From: Parabacteroides bouchesdurhonensis
GTDB lineage: Bacteria; Bacteroidota; Bacteroidia; Bacteroidales; Tannerellaceae
Direction: 5' to 3'
Length of the DNA stretch: 64,000 nucleotides
Assembly: GCF_900186615.1 (NCBI RefSeq)
Contig: NZ_LT896588.1
Location: 1,594,961-1,658,960, forward strand
This document shows positions 34,730 through 43,664 of this stretch, piece after piece (within the stretch, counting starts at the first letter, position 1; each line of letters opens with the position of its first letter). A program made the position numbers and the translations under genes. Below the pieces are notes generated by a model. The model was not told where the DNA came from. It saw only the letters and a list, made by a program, of their open reading frames with translations, and made no database searches.

Positions 34730-35755
34730 ATGGACTATTCGTTTGATACATATATTACCCGGAAGCTCCCGTGGATAAGTCTGGTCAGTACGGCATTCAT
34801 TATATATCCGAATATATCCTGTCTTCCCTGGCAGCTAAACTTGCTGCACGACTCTGGTTATACTGCTTTTTTCATCTACTTTGCTTACCGTTTCTTTTTC
34901 TTTTGGGGGTTGATTTGCTGGATGATACGTTATAACTTACGGAAGATACCGGTTGCCCAGTTCAAAGAACGGCTTGTGCGTAACTTTGTGATTTCCCTCA
35001 TCGCGTATCTGGTGTTCGCCTCTGTCTCTTTATGGGTATCTTCTTTTGGATTCTTTACTGATTTTAGGGGAAGTACATTGATCTCCCAGTTTTTTACGTT
35101 ATGTGCACTGTGTACGTTTATTGGTTATATATCAATGATGTATTCCCGTCAGCGAGAGAAAGAACAGGAGATTGAACGACTTCGTTTTGAAAACTTGCAA
35201 AGCCAGTGTGATGCGCTGGCGAATCAGATTAATCCGCATTTCTTTTTCAATTCGTTAAATGGCATACAGGCGTTAATCCGTAAGAAAAACGACGAACATA
35301 CCTTAATGTATGTGCATCAGTTGTCCGATATTTTCCGTTATTTGCTTCAAAGCGACCGCAAAGGTTTGGTATCATTGAGAGAAGAGCTGGAATTTATACG
35401 GTCTTTCCAATATGTGATGGAAGTGCGTTTTGCAAACAAATTGGTCTTTTCTATTGATGTAGATGAAGAGAAAAAGGATATGCTGACATTGCCGGTTCTC
35501 TCATTACTTCCGTTGGTAGACAACGTAACGGTTCATAATATGATAGACAGCGAACATAAAATGGAAATATCAATTTCCCTGAGTGACCGGAATGAGCTGG
35601 TGGTGTCAAACCCGGTTTATCCTAAACTGTCTCCTCCGGATACGAACGGTACCGGACTTAAAAATCTTGATAATCGCTTTTCCTTACTGATGAATAAACA
35701 GATACGGATAGAATGTGACGGTAAAATATTCCGGGTTTATCTTCCGTTGGAATAA
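34730..35755 (+). CDS. LytS-type sensor histidine kinase
   Basis: The 341-residue membrane kinase has four N-terminal transmembrane segments (residues ~12-135), a coiled-coil linker (RQREKEQEIERLRFENLQSQ), the His_kinase motif NPHFFFNSLNG with phospho-acceptor His170, and an ATPase domain with LSLLPLVDN and TGLKNLDNRFSLL. There is no recognisable periplasmic sensor domain, so the signal may be sensed in the membrane. It pairs with the LytTR regulator 25 nt downstream. The 114-bp repeat element lies upstream and is a candidate for feedback control. Confidence 0.93.
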   Translation: MDYSFDTYITRKLPWISLVSTAFIIYPNISCLPWQLNLLHDSGYTAFFIYFAYRFFFFWGLICWMIRYNLRKIPVAQFKERLVRNFVISLIAYLVFASVSLWVSSFGFFTDFRGSTLISQFFTLCALCTFIGYISMMYSRQREKEQEIERLRFENLQSQCDALANQINPHFFFNSLNGIQALIRKKNDEHTLMYVHQLSDIFRYLLQSDRKGLVSLREELEFIRSFQYVMEVRFANKLVFSIDVDEEKKDMLTLPVLSLLPLVDNVTVHNMIDSEHKMEISISLSDRNELVVSNPVYPKLSPPDTNGTGLKNLDNRFSLLMNKQIRIECDGKIFRVYLPLE

Positions 35756-35780
35756 TGAATCTTTCTTAATACTATTGGAT

Positions 35781-36539
35781 ATGAGAGTGCTGATTGTAGA
35801 AGACGAAACTGCTGCTTACGAGAATTTACTGGATATTCTAAAGGAAGTAGCTCCGGACATTCAGGTTGCGGGAAATACGGAAAGCGTTACTCAAACGGTT
35901 CATTGGCTACAGTCTAATCCTGCACCGGATTTAATATTTATGGATATTCATCTGTCGGATGGTTCTGCGTTTGCTATTTTTGATAAAGTAGAGTTGGAAG
36001 TTCCCATTGTCTTTACTACCGCTTACGACAAGTATGCAATAGAAGCATTTAAGGTAAACAGCATAGATTATTTGCTGAAACCCGTAAAAGAGGAAGCCCT
36101 TGAGCATGCTTTAGAGAAATACAGCAAATTTACACATCAGGATATTATTCAATATTTATCGCAATTGACCCGGCTTTCACCTGCCCGTAAATATAAAGAT
36201 AAGCTGTTGATACCATATAAAGACAGATTGGTGCCAATTAATCTGGATGAAGTTTCCTTCTTCTACACGTCCGATAAAAATACAAGCGTGTATTTAAAGG
36301 ATGGGCGAAATTATCCGTATTCTAAAACATTGGAACAGATAATGCCAACCCTTGATCCGGTAAACTTTATCCGGGCAAATAAGCAGTTTATCCTTAACAG
36401 GGAAAGTGTTACCGATATAACGATCTGGTTTGATAACCGTCTTCTTGTGACATTGGATGTGGATGTTCCGGAACGTATATACATAAGTAAAAATAAAGCT
36501 TCCGAGTTTAAGGCATGGATGGTGAATAATGAGGCGTAA
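35781..36539 (+). CDS. LytTR-family response regulator
   Basis: The 252-residue protein has a receiver domain (MRVLIVEDETAAYENLLDIL, phospho-acceptor Asp55 in FMDIHLSDG, and KPVKEEALEHAL) and a C-terminal LytTR DNA-binding domain (residues ~150-245; INLDEVSFFYTSDKNTSVYL, then FIRANKQFILNRESV). The start is ATG 35781; upstream extensions overlap the kinase and break the receiver pattern. It is paired with the kinase at 34730. Targets are unknown; the adjacent iron-sulphur genes and the repeat element at 34464 are the obvious candidates. Confidence 0.94.
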   Translation: MRVLIVEDETAAYENLLDILKEVAPDIQVAGNTESVTQTVHWLQSNPAPDLIFMDIHLSDGSAFAIFDKVELEVPIVFTTAYDKYAIEAFKVNSIDYLLKPVKEEALEHALEKYSKFTHQDIIQYLSQLTRLSPARKYKDKLLIPYKDRLVPINLDEVSFFYTSDKNTSVYLKDGRNYPYSKTLEQIMPTLDPVNFIRANKQFILNRESVTDITIWFDNRLLVTLDVDVPERIYISKNKASEFKAWMVNNEA

Positions 36540-36604
36540 TTTAGCTCGGGTTGTTTTCCTTTTTCGTGATAATTTCCTTTTTTTTCGTTTTGATGAAAAA
36601 ACTC

Positions 36605-36635
36605 TTTTGTTGTTAACATTCTTCTTCCATCTTTG
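36605..36635 (+). promoter_or_regulatory. Probable promoter of the NapH-like/ferredoxin gene
   Basis: TTTTG (36605-36609) and CATCTTTG (36628-36635), 18 bases apart, differ from the Bacteroides consensus by one base in the -7 element. The leader would be about 50 bases. Confidence 0.45.
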
Positions 36636-36693
36636 CATCATAGATAATGAAATATTATTATATCGAGAGCAATAACCAATAATAAGATACTTT

Positions 36694-38220
36694 ATGTTAC
36701 GAAAAATCAGATTACTATCTGCTGTTGTGTTCTTTTCTGCAATTACTTTATTATTTCTGGACTTTACGGGTACGATACATGAATGGTTGGGCTGGCTGGC
36801 AAAAATCCAGTTTCTTCCTGCTTTATTGGCCTTGAACTTGGGAATTATATTTTTTCTGGTAATTCTGACTTTGGTCTTCGGACGTATCTATTGTTCTGTC
36901 ATTTGTCCGTTAGGTGTATTTCAGGATATAATAGCACGTATTGGAAGGATGGGGAAGAAGTTGCCATATTCTTATTCTCCGGCATTATCATGGCTACGTT
37001 ACGGTGTGTTGGTTGTGTTTATTCTTGCTATGATTATGGGCCTTAATGCGGTTGTTGCAATACTGGCGCCTTATAGCTCGTACGGACGGATTGTTAATAA
37101 CTTATTCCAGCCGTTCTGGCAATGGGGGAATAATTTGCTTGCTTATCTGTCGGAACGTATAGACAGTTATGCTTTTTATGAAACGGAAGTGTGGCTAAAG
37201 AGTATGCCGACGTTTGTTATTGCATTGGTAACGCTCGTTATGCTTGTTGTTTTGGCGTTTCGTAACGGCCGTACTTATTGTAATACAATTTGCCCGGTAG
37301 GAACGGTGCTTGGTTTCATATCGCGTTACTCTTTGTTCCGTATAACGATAGATACCGTGGAATGTAATAGTTGTGGCCTCTGTGCCCGCAACTGTAAAGC
37401 GGCATGTATTGATCCTAAGGAACATAAAGTGGATAATAGTCGTTGTGTCACTTGTATGAACTGCATAAATATTTGTCATCGGAATGCGATAGCATATGCT
37501 CCGGTAGTGAAATCGAAAAAGAAACAAAAGGACGTAAGTGAAAAACCGGGGCAATCCGATGGCAAAGTAAACCTGTCTCGCCGTAGAGCTTTGTCTGCGA
37601 CTGTTTTGGTGGCTATGACTACTACGTTGAAAGCACAAGAGAAGAAACTGGAAGAAGTTGAGATGAAAAAAGATGGCGGATTGGCACCTATCAAGGAACG
37701 TAAAGAGCCTCCGCGCCAGACGCCCCTTACCCCTCCGGGTTCATTGAGCGCCCGTAATATGGCGAAGCATTGCACAGCTTGTCAGCTTTGTGTTACGGCT
37801 TGTCCGAATCAGGTTCTGCGTCCTTCCGGAGATCTGATGAATTTGATGCAACCGGAAATGTCGTACGAACGTGGTTATTGCCGTCCTGAATGTGTCAAAT
37901 GTTCGGAGGTTTGTCCGGCTGGTGCTATACGTCCGGTAACTAAGGCGGATAAGTCTGCAACCCAGATTGGCCATGCCGTATGGGTGGAAGAATATTGTAT
38001 TGTACATACAGATGATGTAGAGTGTGGAAACTGTGCCCGTCATTGTCCCACCGAAGCGATCCAAATGGTTGCGATTGATCCGGACGATAAGGAATCGCAT
38101 AAGATTCCGGTTATAAATACCGAACGTTGTATTGGGTGTGGAGCTTGCGAAAACCTTTGTCCGTCGCGCCCATTCACGGCAATTTATGTAGAAGGCCATA
38201 TAGCTCACCGGATTATATAA
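36694..38220 (+). CDS. Membrane polyferredoxin: NapH-like domain fused to a multi-cluster ferredoxin
   Basis: The 508-residue protein probably passes electrons between the quinone pool and a periplasmic or cytoplasmic partner. Residues ~1-200 hold four or five membrane helices with the NapH/CcoG-type motifs YCSVICPLG and YCNTICPVG. Two 4Fe-4S motifs follow (CNSCGLCARNC; CVTCMNCINIC). A twin-arginine stretch SRRRALSATVLVAM (Arg296-298) and a hydrophobic segment come next, then four more cluster motifs (CTACQLCVTAC; CVKCSEVC; CGNCARHC; CIGCGACENLC). This is a NapH followed by a NapG/MauM-like protein in one chain. The aldo/keto reductase gene starts 20 nt downstream, a likely redox partner. Confidence 0.88.
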   Translation: MLRKIRLLSAVVFFSAITLLFLDFTGTIHEWLGWLAKIQFLPALLALNLGIIFFLVILTLVFGRIYCSVICPLGVFQDIIARIGRMGKKLPYSYSPALSWLRYGVLVVFILAMIMGLNAVVAILAPYSSYGRIVNNLFQPFWQWGNNLLAYLSERIDSYAFYETEVWLKSMPTFVIALVTLVMLVVLAFRNGRTYCNTICPVGTVLGFISRYSLFRITIDTVECNSCGLCARNCKAACIDPKEHKVDNSRCVTCMNCINICHRNAIAYAPVVKSKKKQKDVSEKPGQSDGKVNLSRRRALSATVLVAMTTTLKAQEKKLEEVEMKKDGGLAPIKERKEPPRQTPLTPPGSLSARNMAKHCTACQLCVTACPNQVLRPSGDLMNLMQPEMSYERGYCRPECVKCSEVCPAGAIRPVTKADKSATQIGHAVWVEEYCIVHTDDVECGNCARHCPTEAIQMVAIDPDDKESHKIPVINTERCIGCGACENLCPSRPFTAIYVEGHIAHRII

Positions 38221-38240
38221 TTGATCTAAAAAGTAAAGAC

Positions 38241-39629
38241 ATGAAAGAACAAGATAAAAATATAAATCGTCGAGAGTTTCTGAATATTGTAGGGATAACT
38301 GCCGCTTCAACAACGGCTACGCTTTATGGTTGCACTCCTAAGAATGAGAAAACGCCTGCCGGAAGAGCTTCCCTTGCTGTTCCGACAGACCAAATGACCT
38401 ATCGTGTTTTGCCCGGTAACGAAGATAAAGTGTCTCTTTTGGGGTATGGATGCATGCGATGGCCAACAATTCCTTCTCCGGATGGTAATGGCGACCTTAT
38501 TGATCAGGATGCAGTGAACGAATTGGTAGATTATGCGATTGCACATGGCGTAAACTATTTCGATACATCACCTGTATATGTACAGGGATGGTCGGAGAAG
38601 GCGACCGGTATCGCTCTTAAACGGCATCCGCGAGAGAAACTGTTTATCGCTACCAAGTTGTCTAACTTTGCGAATGCTTCGAGAGAGAACTCCATAGCAA
38701 TGTACCGGAAGTCGTTTCAAGATTTGCAGACCGATTATTTTGACTACTATCTGCTCCATTCCATCGGAGGTGGCGGAATCGAGGTGTTTAACAGGCGTTA
38801 TATTGATAATGGAATGCTTGATTTCCTGATAGCTGAACGTGAAGCCGGACGCATCCGCCGTCTTGGCTGGTCTTTCCATGGCGATGTGGAAGTGTTTGAT
38901 CAGGTACTTGCTATGCACGATACTGTAAAATGGGATTTTGTCCAGATACAATTAAACTATGTTGATTGGAAGCATGCTTCCGGACGTAATGTCAATGCTG
39001 AATATCTGTACGGAGAACTCGAAAAGCGGGGGATTCCTGCTGTTATTATGGAGCCGTTATTGGGGGGCAGGCTCTCTAATCTGCCGGATCATGTAGTAGC
39101 GCGTCTAAAGCAACGCCGTCCTGAGGATAGTGTCGCTTCATGGTCTTTCCGTTTTGCAGGTTCACCGGAAAATGTCTTAACAGTACTGAGTGGCATGACT
39201 TATATGGAGCACTTGCAAGATAATATTCGTACTTATTCACCTCTTGTTCCTCTAACTGACGATGATAAAGATTTTCTGGAAGAGACGGCACAGTTGATAA
39301 TCACTTATCCTACCATACCTTGTAATGATTGTAAATATTGTATGCCTTGTCCTTATGCGATAGATATTCCGGCTGTCTTGTTACATTATAATAAATGTGT
39401 GAATGAAGGGAATGTAGCCCAAAGACAGAGTGATGAGAATTATAAGGAGGCTCGTCGGGCATTTTTGGTCGGGTATGACCGCAGTGTACCGAAACTGCGC
39501 CAAGCCAATCATTGCGTTGGATGCAGCCAATGTAATGAGCATTGCCCGCAAGGAATTGATATACCTAAAGAGATGCAGCGAATAGACAAGTTTGTCGAAC
39601 AGTTGAAACAAGAGACTCTTCCGGTATAG
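38241..39629 (+). CDS. Tat-exported aldo/keto reductase with C-terminal 4Fe-4S domain
   Basis: The 462-residue protein starts at ATG 38241; the longer frame from 38127 lies inside the preceding gene. The signal has NRREFLNIVG (Tat pattern, Arg10-Arg11) followed by TLYGC, so Cys31 may be lipidated. The aldo/keto reductase barrel shows YFDTSPVY, KLFIATKL and DYYLLHS, which supply the Asp, Tyr, Lys and His of the family. Two ferredoxin-type motifs close the protein (CNDCKYCMPCP; CVGCSQCNEHCP). It probably receives electrons from the polyferredoxin encoded 20 nt upstream. The substrate is unknown; export makes NADPH use doubtful. Confidence 0.9.
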   Translation: MKEQDKNINRREFLNIVGITAASTTATLYGCTPKNEKTPAGRASLAVPTDQMTYRVLPGNEDKVSLLGYGCMRWPTIPSPDGNGDLIDQDAVNELVDYAIAHGVNYFDTSPVYVQGWSEKATGIALKRHPREKLFIATKLSNFANASRENSIAMYRKSFQDLQTDYFDYYLLHSIGGGGIEVFNRRYIDNGMLDFLIAEREAGRIRRLGWSFHGDVEVFDQVLAMHDTVKWDFVQIQLNYVDWKHASGRNVNAEYLYGELEKRGIPAVIMEPLLGGRLSNLPDHVVARLKQRRPEDSVASWSFRFAGSPENVLTVLSGMTYMEHLQDNIRTYSPLVPLTDDDKDFLEETAQLIITYPTIPCNDCKYCMPCPYAIDIPAVLLHYNKCVNEGNVAQRQSDENYKEARRAFLVGYDRSVPKLRQANHCVGCSQCNEHCPQGIDIPKEMQRIDKFVEQLKQETLPV

Positions 39630-39674
39630 GTTTTTGGTTACTGGTCACTGAATTCTTGTTGTTCGTCACAATTA

Positions 39675-39706
39675 TTTGAAGGGTGAAACAGGCTTCTCTA
39701 CTTTTG
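39675..39706 (+). promoter_or_regulatory. Consensus promoter of the barrel protein/LytTR operon
   Basis: TTTG (39675-39678), a 20-bp spacer and TACTTTTG (39699-39706) match the Bacteroides -33/-7 consensus exactly. Transcription would start near 39712, which fixes the gene start at ATG 39733. Confidence 0.75.
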
Positions 39707-39732
39707 AATCAAAATCAAAAAAAAGAGAAGCC
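39691..39732. promoter_or_regulatory. 9-bp inverted repeat spanning the promoter and ending at the start codon
   Basis: GGCTTCTCT (39691-39699) and AGAGAAGCC (39724-39732) are perfect inverted copies 24 bases apart. The left arm runs into the -7 element and the right arm overlaps the ribosome-binding region and touches the ATG. Because only the right arm is transcribed, a DNA-level operator is more likely than an RNA hairpin. Confidence 0.55.
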
Positions 39733-41925
39733 ATGCATAAAATTTATCTTTCAATAATAAGCATTCTTTGTTTATCGACGAATTTGTTATGGGCACAGGT
39801 CGATACAATTGCAGACCAAAAGATACAGGAAGTGGTAGTAATAGCAAAACTGCCATCTGTACAAATACAACCCGACAAAACGACTTTTCGTTTAGACGCT
39901 TCGGTAACTCATAACCAAGGCAGCCTTTATGATGCTCTTTGCGGATTGCCGGGTGTGATTGTGAATAATGACGGGACAATCATATTGAATGGCCAGCCGG
40001 GAGTAAATGTTTTGATGGACGGCAAGTCTACCTATCTGAGTGGGCAGGAATTGGTGAACCTCCTGAAATCCACACCGGCAACAACAGCCGAAAAGATTGA
40101 CCTCATTACTCATCCTTCTGCGCGGTTTGACGCTAGTGGAAACTCGGGGATAATTGATATTCATAGTCGTAAGATTAAGCTTCGTGGAATGAACTTGTCT
40201 CTGAACGGGAATTTTACCCAGGGACGTTATTCTACAGGCTATGGTAGTGCCTCTTTAAATTATAGGAGAGAAAAGTTTAATGTATTTACTACTTACTCAT
40301 ATTATCAGGGGCAAGAATTTAATGAACTGAATATCGCACGGGCTTTTATAGACCCGCGTACAGGTGAAGAAACCGGACTAAACCTGAACCAAAACTCCTA
40401 TCGGCATGACTTGAATAAGACGCATTACTACCGTATAGGACTGGATTATTACATAACAGATCGTACTACATTAGGCTTTACTTTTAATGGCAATCATCAT
40501 AGTAAACGCCGGGTCGGAACAATGGATTCGTATTTTCAAACATTAAAAGATCAACCGGATTCGACCCGTTACACGTGGAATGACAGCCAGAGAAAGACTA
40601 TGAACCTCTCTGCAGGAGTAAATTTTCTGCATAAATTCGACTCGAAAGGAAAAGTACTGGATGCTTCATTCGATTACCTTCGCTTTAAATATAATGATGA
40701 CCAATTCCAGCACGATCTGTTTCAGGATGGAACTTCCAACCGGCAGAAACGGGATTCTTTGAAGGGACTGATGAATGGTATATTGAATCTGTATACGGGA
40801 CAAGTGAATCTGGTATTGCCTCATGGTGATAAATGGTCGTTAGACGCAGGAGCAAAGACCTCATTTGTACATTTGGACAATAGCGCAAACTATACGGATA
40901 TATGGAATGGAAAATTTATTCATAATGCGTCTATTAGCAATCGTTTTGTATATGATGAAAATATCAATGCCGGTTATTTGCAACTAAAAGCCGATTTCAA
41001 ACCGTTACATATAGAGGCTGGTTTACGAGTGGAAAATACGCGGGTTACCGGTAAACAGTCCGGTAATTCTGTACAAAGAGATTCATCTTTTACACAACGA
41101 TATACAAATGTATTCCCTACACTGTTAATGCTGTTCAGTATTAGGGAAAGTAGTCTATCATTATTTTATGGCCGGCGGATTGTCCGTCCTGACTACGGCG
41201 ATTTGAATCCTTTTATTTACATCTTCGATAACTATACTTATGAACAAGGGAATACTATGCTGAAACCTCAGTTGTCTGACAATCTGGAGTTGGCATATAT
41301 TCATAAAACGTTGTTTAAGGCAAGTTTCTTCTTTACGCATATTCATGATGTGATAGTAAAGAGCTTTTCGTTGATGGATGATAATCGGATGTTAGTTTCG
41401 CCGGCCAATTATTCTTCGGCTTTTAGCTTGGGACCACGTATTAGTACTTCTAATTTGCCGCTTGCTTCTTTCTGGGATATAAATGTAAATGCTTCAGCGA
41501 TTTATAATCATTTTCAGTGGTTGATAAACGGAGAAGAACAGATAAGTAAACGATTGGCTTTTGTAGGAGGGCTGAATAATCAGTTTACTTTAGGGAAAGG
41601 CTGGTCTGCGGAACTGAATGTATCTTATAGAAGTAAAATGGCTGCCGGACAAGCTCTGATGTCTCCGGTTTGGCAGATGGATGCAGGTGTTAAAAAACAG
41701 ATATTAAAAGGAAAGGGTAGCATACAATTATATGCAAGAGATATTTTTAATACATATAACAGAAACATGAATGTGGTAACGCCCGATCAGAAAGCGTATG
41801 TAAAAGAGCGTGAAAGTCAGTCTGTAATAGGAATCTCTTTCTCTTACCGTTTCAATAGTGGGTATAACGCGAAAGAGAGTAGGCGGAAAAGTAGTATAGA
41901 TGAAAGTAAAAGAATAAATTTGTAA
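39733..41925 (+). CDS. TonB-dependent-receptor-like outer-membrane beta-barrel protein
   Basis: The 730-residue protein has a signal peptide (IISILCLSTNLLWAQ), a TonB-box-like IQEVVVIA segment, a plug domain (GSLYDALCGLPGVIVNNDGT; NVLMDGKSTYLSG; SGIIDIHSRK) and a C-terminal 22-strand-type barrel typical of the outer-membrane protein beta-barrel family 3. No SusD partner or carboxypeptidase-like domain is present, so it is not a SusC. The C-terminal tail is basic (ESRRKSSIDESKRINL) rather than ending in an aromatic. Its substrate is unknown. It shares an operon with a LytS/LytTR pair 13 nt downstream, suggesting that the kinase controls its production or senses its cargo. Confidence 0.87.
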   Translation: MHKIYLSIISILCLSTNLLWAQVDTIADQKIQEVVVIAKLPSVQIQPDKTTFRLDASVTHNQGSLYDALCGLPGVIVNNDGTIILNGQPGVNVLMDGKSTYLSGQELVNLLKSTPATTAEKIDLITHPSARFDASGNSGIIDIHSRKIKLRGMNLSLNGNFTQGRYSTGYGSASLNYRREKFNVFTTYSYYQGQEFNELNIARAFIDPRTGEETGLNLNQNSYRHDLNKTHYYRIGLDYYITDRTTLGFTFNGNHHSKRRVGTMDSYFQTLKDQPDSTRYTWNDSQRKTMNLSAGVNFLHKFDSKGKVLDASFDYLRFKYNDDQFQHDLFQDGTSNRQKRDSLKGLMNGILNLYTGQVNLVLPHGDKWSLDAGAKTSFVHLDNSANYTDIWNGKFIHNASISNRFVYDENINAGYLQLKADFKPLHIEAGLRVENTRVTGKQSGNSVQRDSSFTQRYTNVFPTLLMLFSIRESSLSLFYGRRIVRPDYGDLNPFIYIFDNYTYEQGNTMLKPQLSDNLELAYIHKTLFKASFFFTHIHDVIVKSFSLMDDNRMLVSPANYSSAFSLGPRISTSNLPLASFWDINVNASAIYNHFQWLINGEEQISKRLAFVGGLNNQFTLGKGWSAELNVSYRSKMAAGQALMSPVWQMDAGVKKQILKGKGSIQLYARDIFNTYNRNMNVVTPDQKAYVKERESQSVIGISFSYRFNSGYNAKESRRKSSIDESKRINL

Positions 41926-41938
41926 TAAAATAATATAT

Positions 41939-42973
41939 ATGAAATTTTTGTTCCGTGCTTTATCTCCTTTCTTTCTTGGAGTCGTGATGTTTAATTGTAT
42001 CCGGTTTACTACAGACCTGTTGCGATATGAGATACCGTGGACTGGTGGCTCAATGAAGTATCATTTATTTGCTTTGTTTGTTACGATTGTGATGTGTTAT
42101 GCATTTGACTTTGCAAGCCGGTACTTCCTTTCCCGGATAAGGCCGAAATTGAAAATATCTGTTGTATCGGAATGCTTGCTGATAGTGTTGAATTTGTTGA
42201 TTGTCATGAATCTGATTATGTTTGCAGGTGACCGGATAGGCTTTTTATATATGGGAAATACCATTACCGATTACGTAGTTGCCAATGTGATTTACATACC
42301 TCTTCTCTTGATTTATTATATCATTCTTCGCAGTAATCAATTGGAGACGGATTATCATCAACAAACTTTGCAGTTGGAAAAGATAAAGACGGATCAATTG
42401 GAAATGGAATTGAAGTTTTTGAAATCCCAGTATCATCCTCATTTCTTGTTTAATGTCCTGAATACGATTTATTTTCAGATAGACGAAAAGAATGCTTTAC
42501 CACGACATACAATTGAAAAGCTGTCGGAATTGTTGAGGTATCAATTATATTCGGAAGATAATAAAGTGTTGTTAGAGCAAGAGTTTGATTATTTGAATAC
42601 GTATATCTCTTTGCAAAAGCTTCGTGCTAATGAGAAACTTGTCTTGAATTTCTCCTTTGATCCGTCTTTGCAAGGGTATAAAATCTCTCCGCTGTTATTA
42701 TTGCCTTTGGTTGAGAACGCTTTTAAATATGTAGGAGGTGAGTATAAGATAGATATTCAGGCAGGTAAGAAAGGCAATTATTTTCATTTTCTTGTAAAAA
42801 ATTCGATTCCTCAATCGGTTTTACCTGTCAATCGGAAGGTGGGTATTGGGTTGGAAAACTTGAAGAGAAGACTGACTTTGTTATATCCGGATAGATATAG
42901 ATTGGAAATAAAAGAGGAAGACAATATATTTGTTGTGAATTTGTTTATTGTATTAGATGATGCAGCCGATTAA
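41939..42973 (+). CDS. LytS-type sensor histidine kinase, second copy
   Basis: The 344-residue kinase has four transmembrane helices (residues ~5-135), a coiled linker (TLQLEKIKTDQLEMELKFLK), the phospho-acceptor His168 in YHPHFLFNVLNT, and an ATPase domain (LLLPLVENAFKYVGG; GIGLENLKRRLTLLYP). Like the kinase at 34730 it lacks an extracytoplasmic sensor domain. Its 3' end overlaps the response-regulator gene by 17 nt. Confidence 0.94.
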   Translation: MKFLFRALSPFFLGVVMFNCIRFTTDLLRYEIPWTGGSMKYHLFALFVTIVMCYAFDFASRYFLSRIRPKLKISVVSECLLIVLNLLIVMNLIMFAGDRIGFLYMGNTITDYVVANVIYIPLLLIYYIILRSNQLETDYHQQTLQLEKIKTDQLEMELKFLKSQYHPHFLFNVLNTIYFQIDEKNALPRHTIEKLSELLRYQLYSEDNKVLLEQEFDYLNTYISLQKLRANEKLVLNFSFDPSLQGYKISPLLLLPLVENAFKYVGGEYKIDIQAGKKGNYFHFLVKNSIPQSVLPVNRKVGIGLENLKRRLTLLYPDRYRLEIKEEDNIFVVNLFIVLDDAAD

Positions 42974-43664
42974 ATGTGTAATAACGGATGATGAACCGAT
43001 GGCCCGCAAAGGTCTGGTTTCGTATGTGGAGAAAGTAGATTTTCTTACATTAACGGGCGTATGCGAGGATGCGATCCAATTGAATACGTTACTAAAGACG
43101 GAACAGCCTGATTTGCTTTTGCTGGATATAGAAATGCCTTATCTTTCCGGTTTGGATCTTTTGGCAACATTGCCGAACCCTCCCAAAGTTATTATTACAT
43201 CGGCGTACGAACAATATGCTTTGCGGGGCTATGAATTGGATGTTACGGATTATTTGTTGAAACCGATTTCATTCGATCGTTTTTTGAAAGCAGTGAATAA
43301 AGTATATAATCAGATACAAAAAGAATCTGTTACCGGCAATATGCCGGATGAGTTTATGTTTGTAAAAAGTGACAAACAGATGCTGAAAGTATTTTTGAAA
43401 GATATTCTTTTTGTTGAGGGCATGGAAAACTATATTGTTATCTATATGCCTTCCGATAAATTAATTGTGCATTCGTCTATGAAGAAAATATTGGAATCCT
43501 TACCGGAGAATATGTTTTTGCAGACGCATCGTTCATATATTGTCAATAAACAGGTGGTAGAAGGGATAGAAGGAAACCAATTGCTGATAGGTGCGCATAA
43601 AGTGCCCGTTGCCCGTAATTTCAAAGAGGAGGTATTCAAACAAATTCTGACGAATATATTATAA
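42957..43664 (+). CDS. LytTR-family response regulator, second copy
   Basis: The 235-residue protein has a receiver domain (IKCVITDDEPMARKGLVSYV; phospho-acceptor Asp57 in LLLLDIEMPYLSG; LLKPISFDRFLKAV) and a LytTR domain (LKDILFVEGMENYIVIY; NMFLQTHRSYIVNKQVVEG). ATG codons at 42957 and 42960 are both usable. It is partnered with the kinase at 41939. Its stop codon is immediately next to the stop of the convergent ATP-grasp gene, with no intergenic base. Confidence 0.95.
   Translation: MMQPIKCVITDDEPMARKGLVSYVEKVDFLTLTGVCEDAIQLNTLLKTEQPDLLLLDIEMPYLSGLDLLATLPNPPKVIITSAYEQYALRGYELDVTDYLLKPISFDRFLKAVNKVYNQIQKESVTGNMPDEFMFVKSDKQMLKVFLKDILFVEGMENYIVIYMPSDKLIVHSSMKKILESLPENMFLQTHRSYIVNKQVVEGIEGNQLLIGAHKVPVARNFKEEVFKQILTNIL

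Noticed and set aside
39676-39732. Nineteen-residue N-terminal extension of the barrel protein
   Set aside because: It would start before the predicted transcription start and hide the signal peptide.
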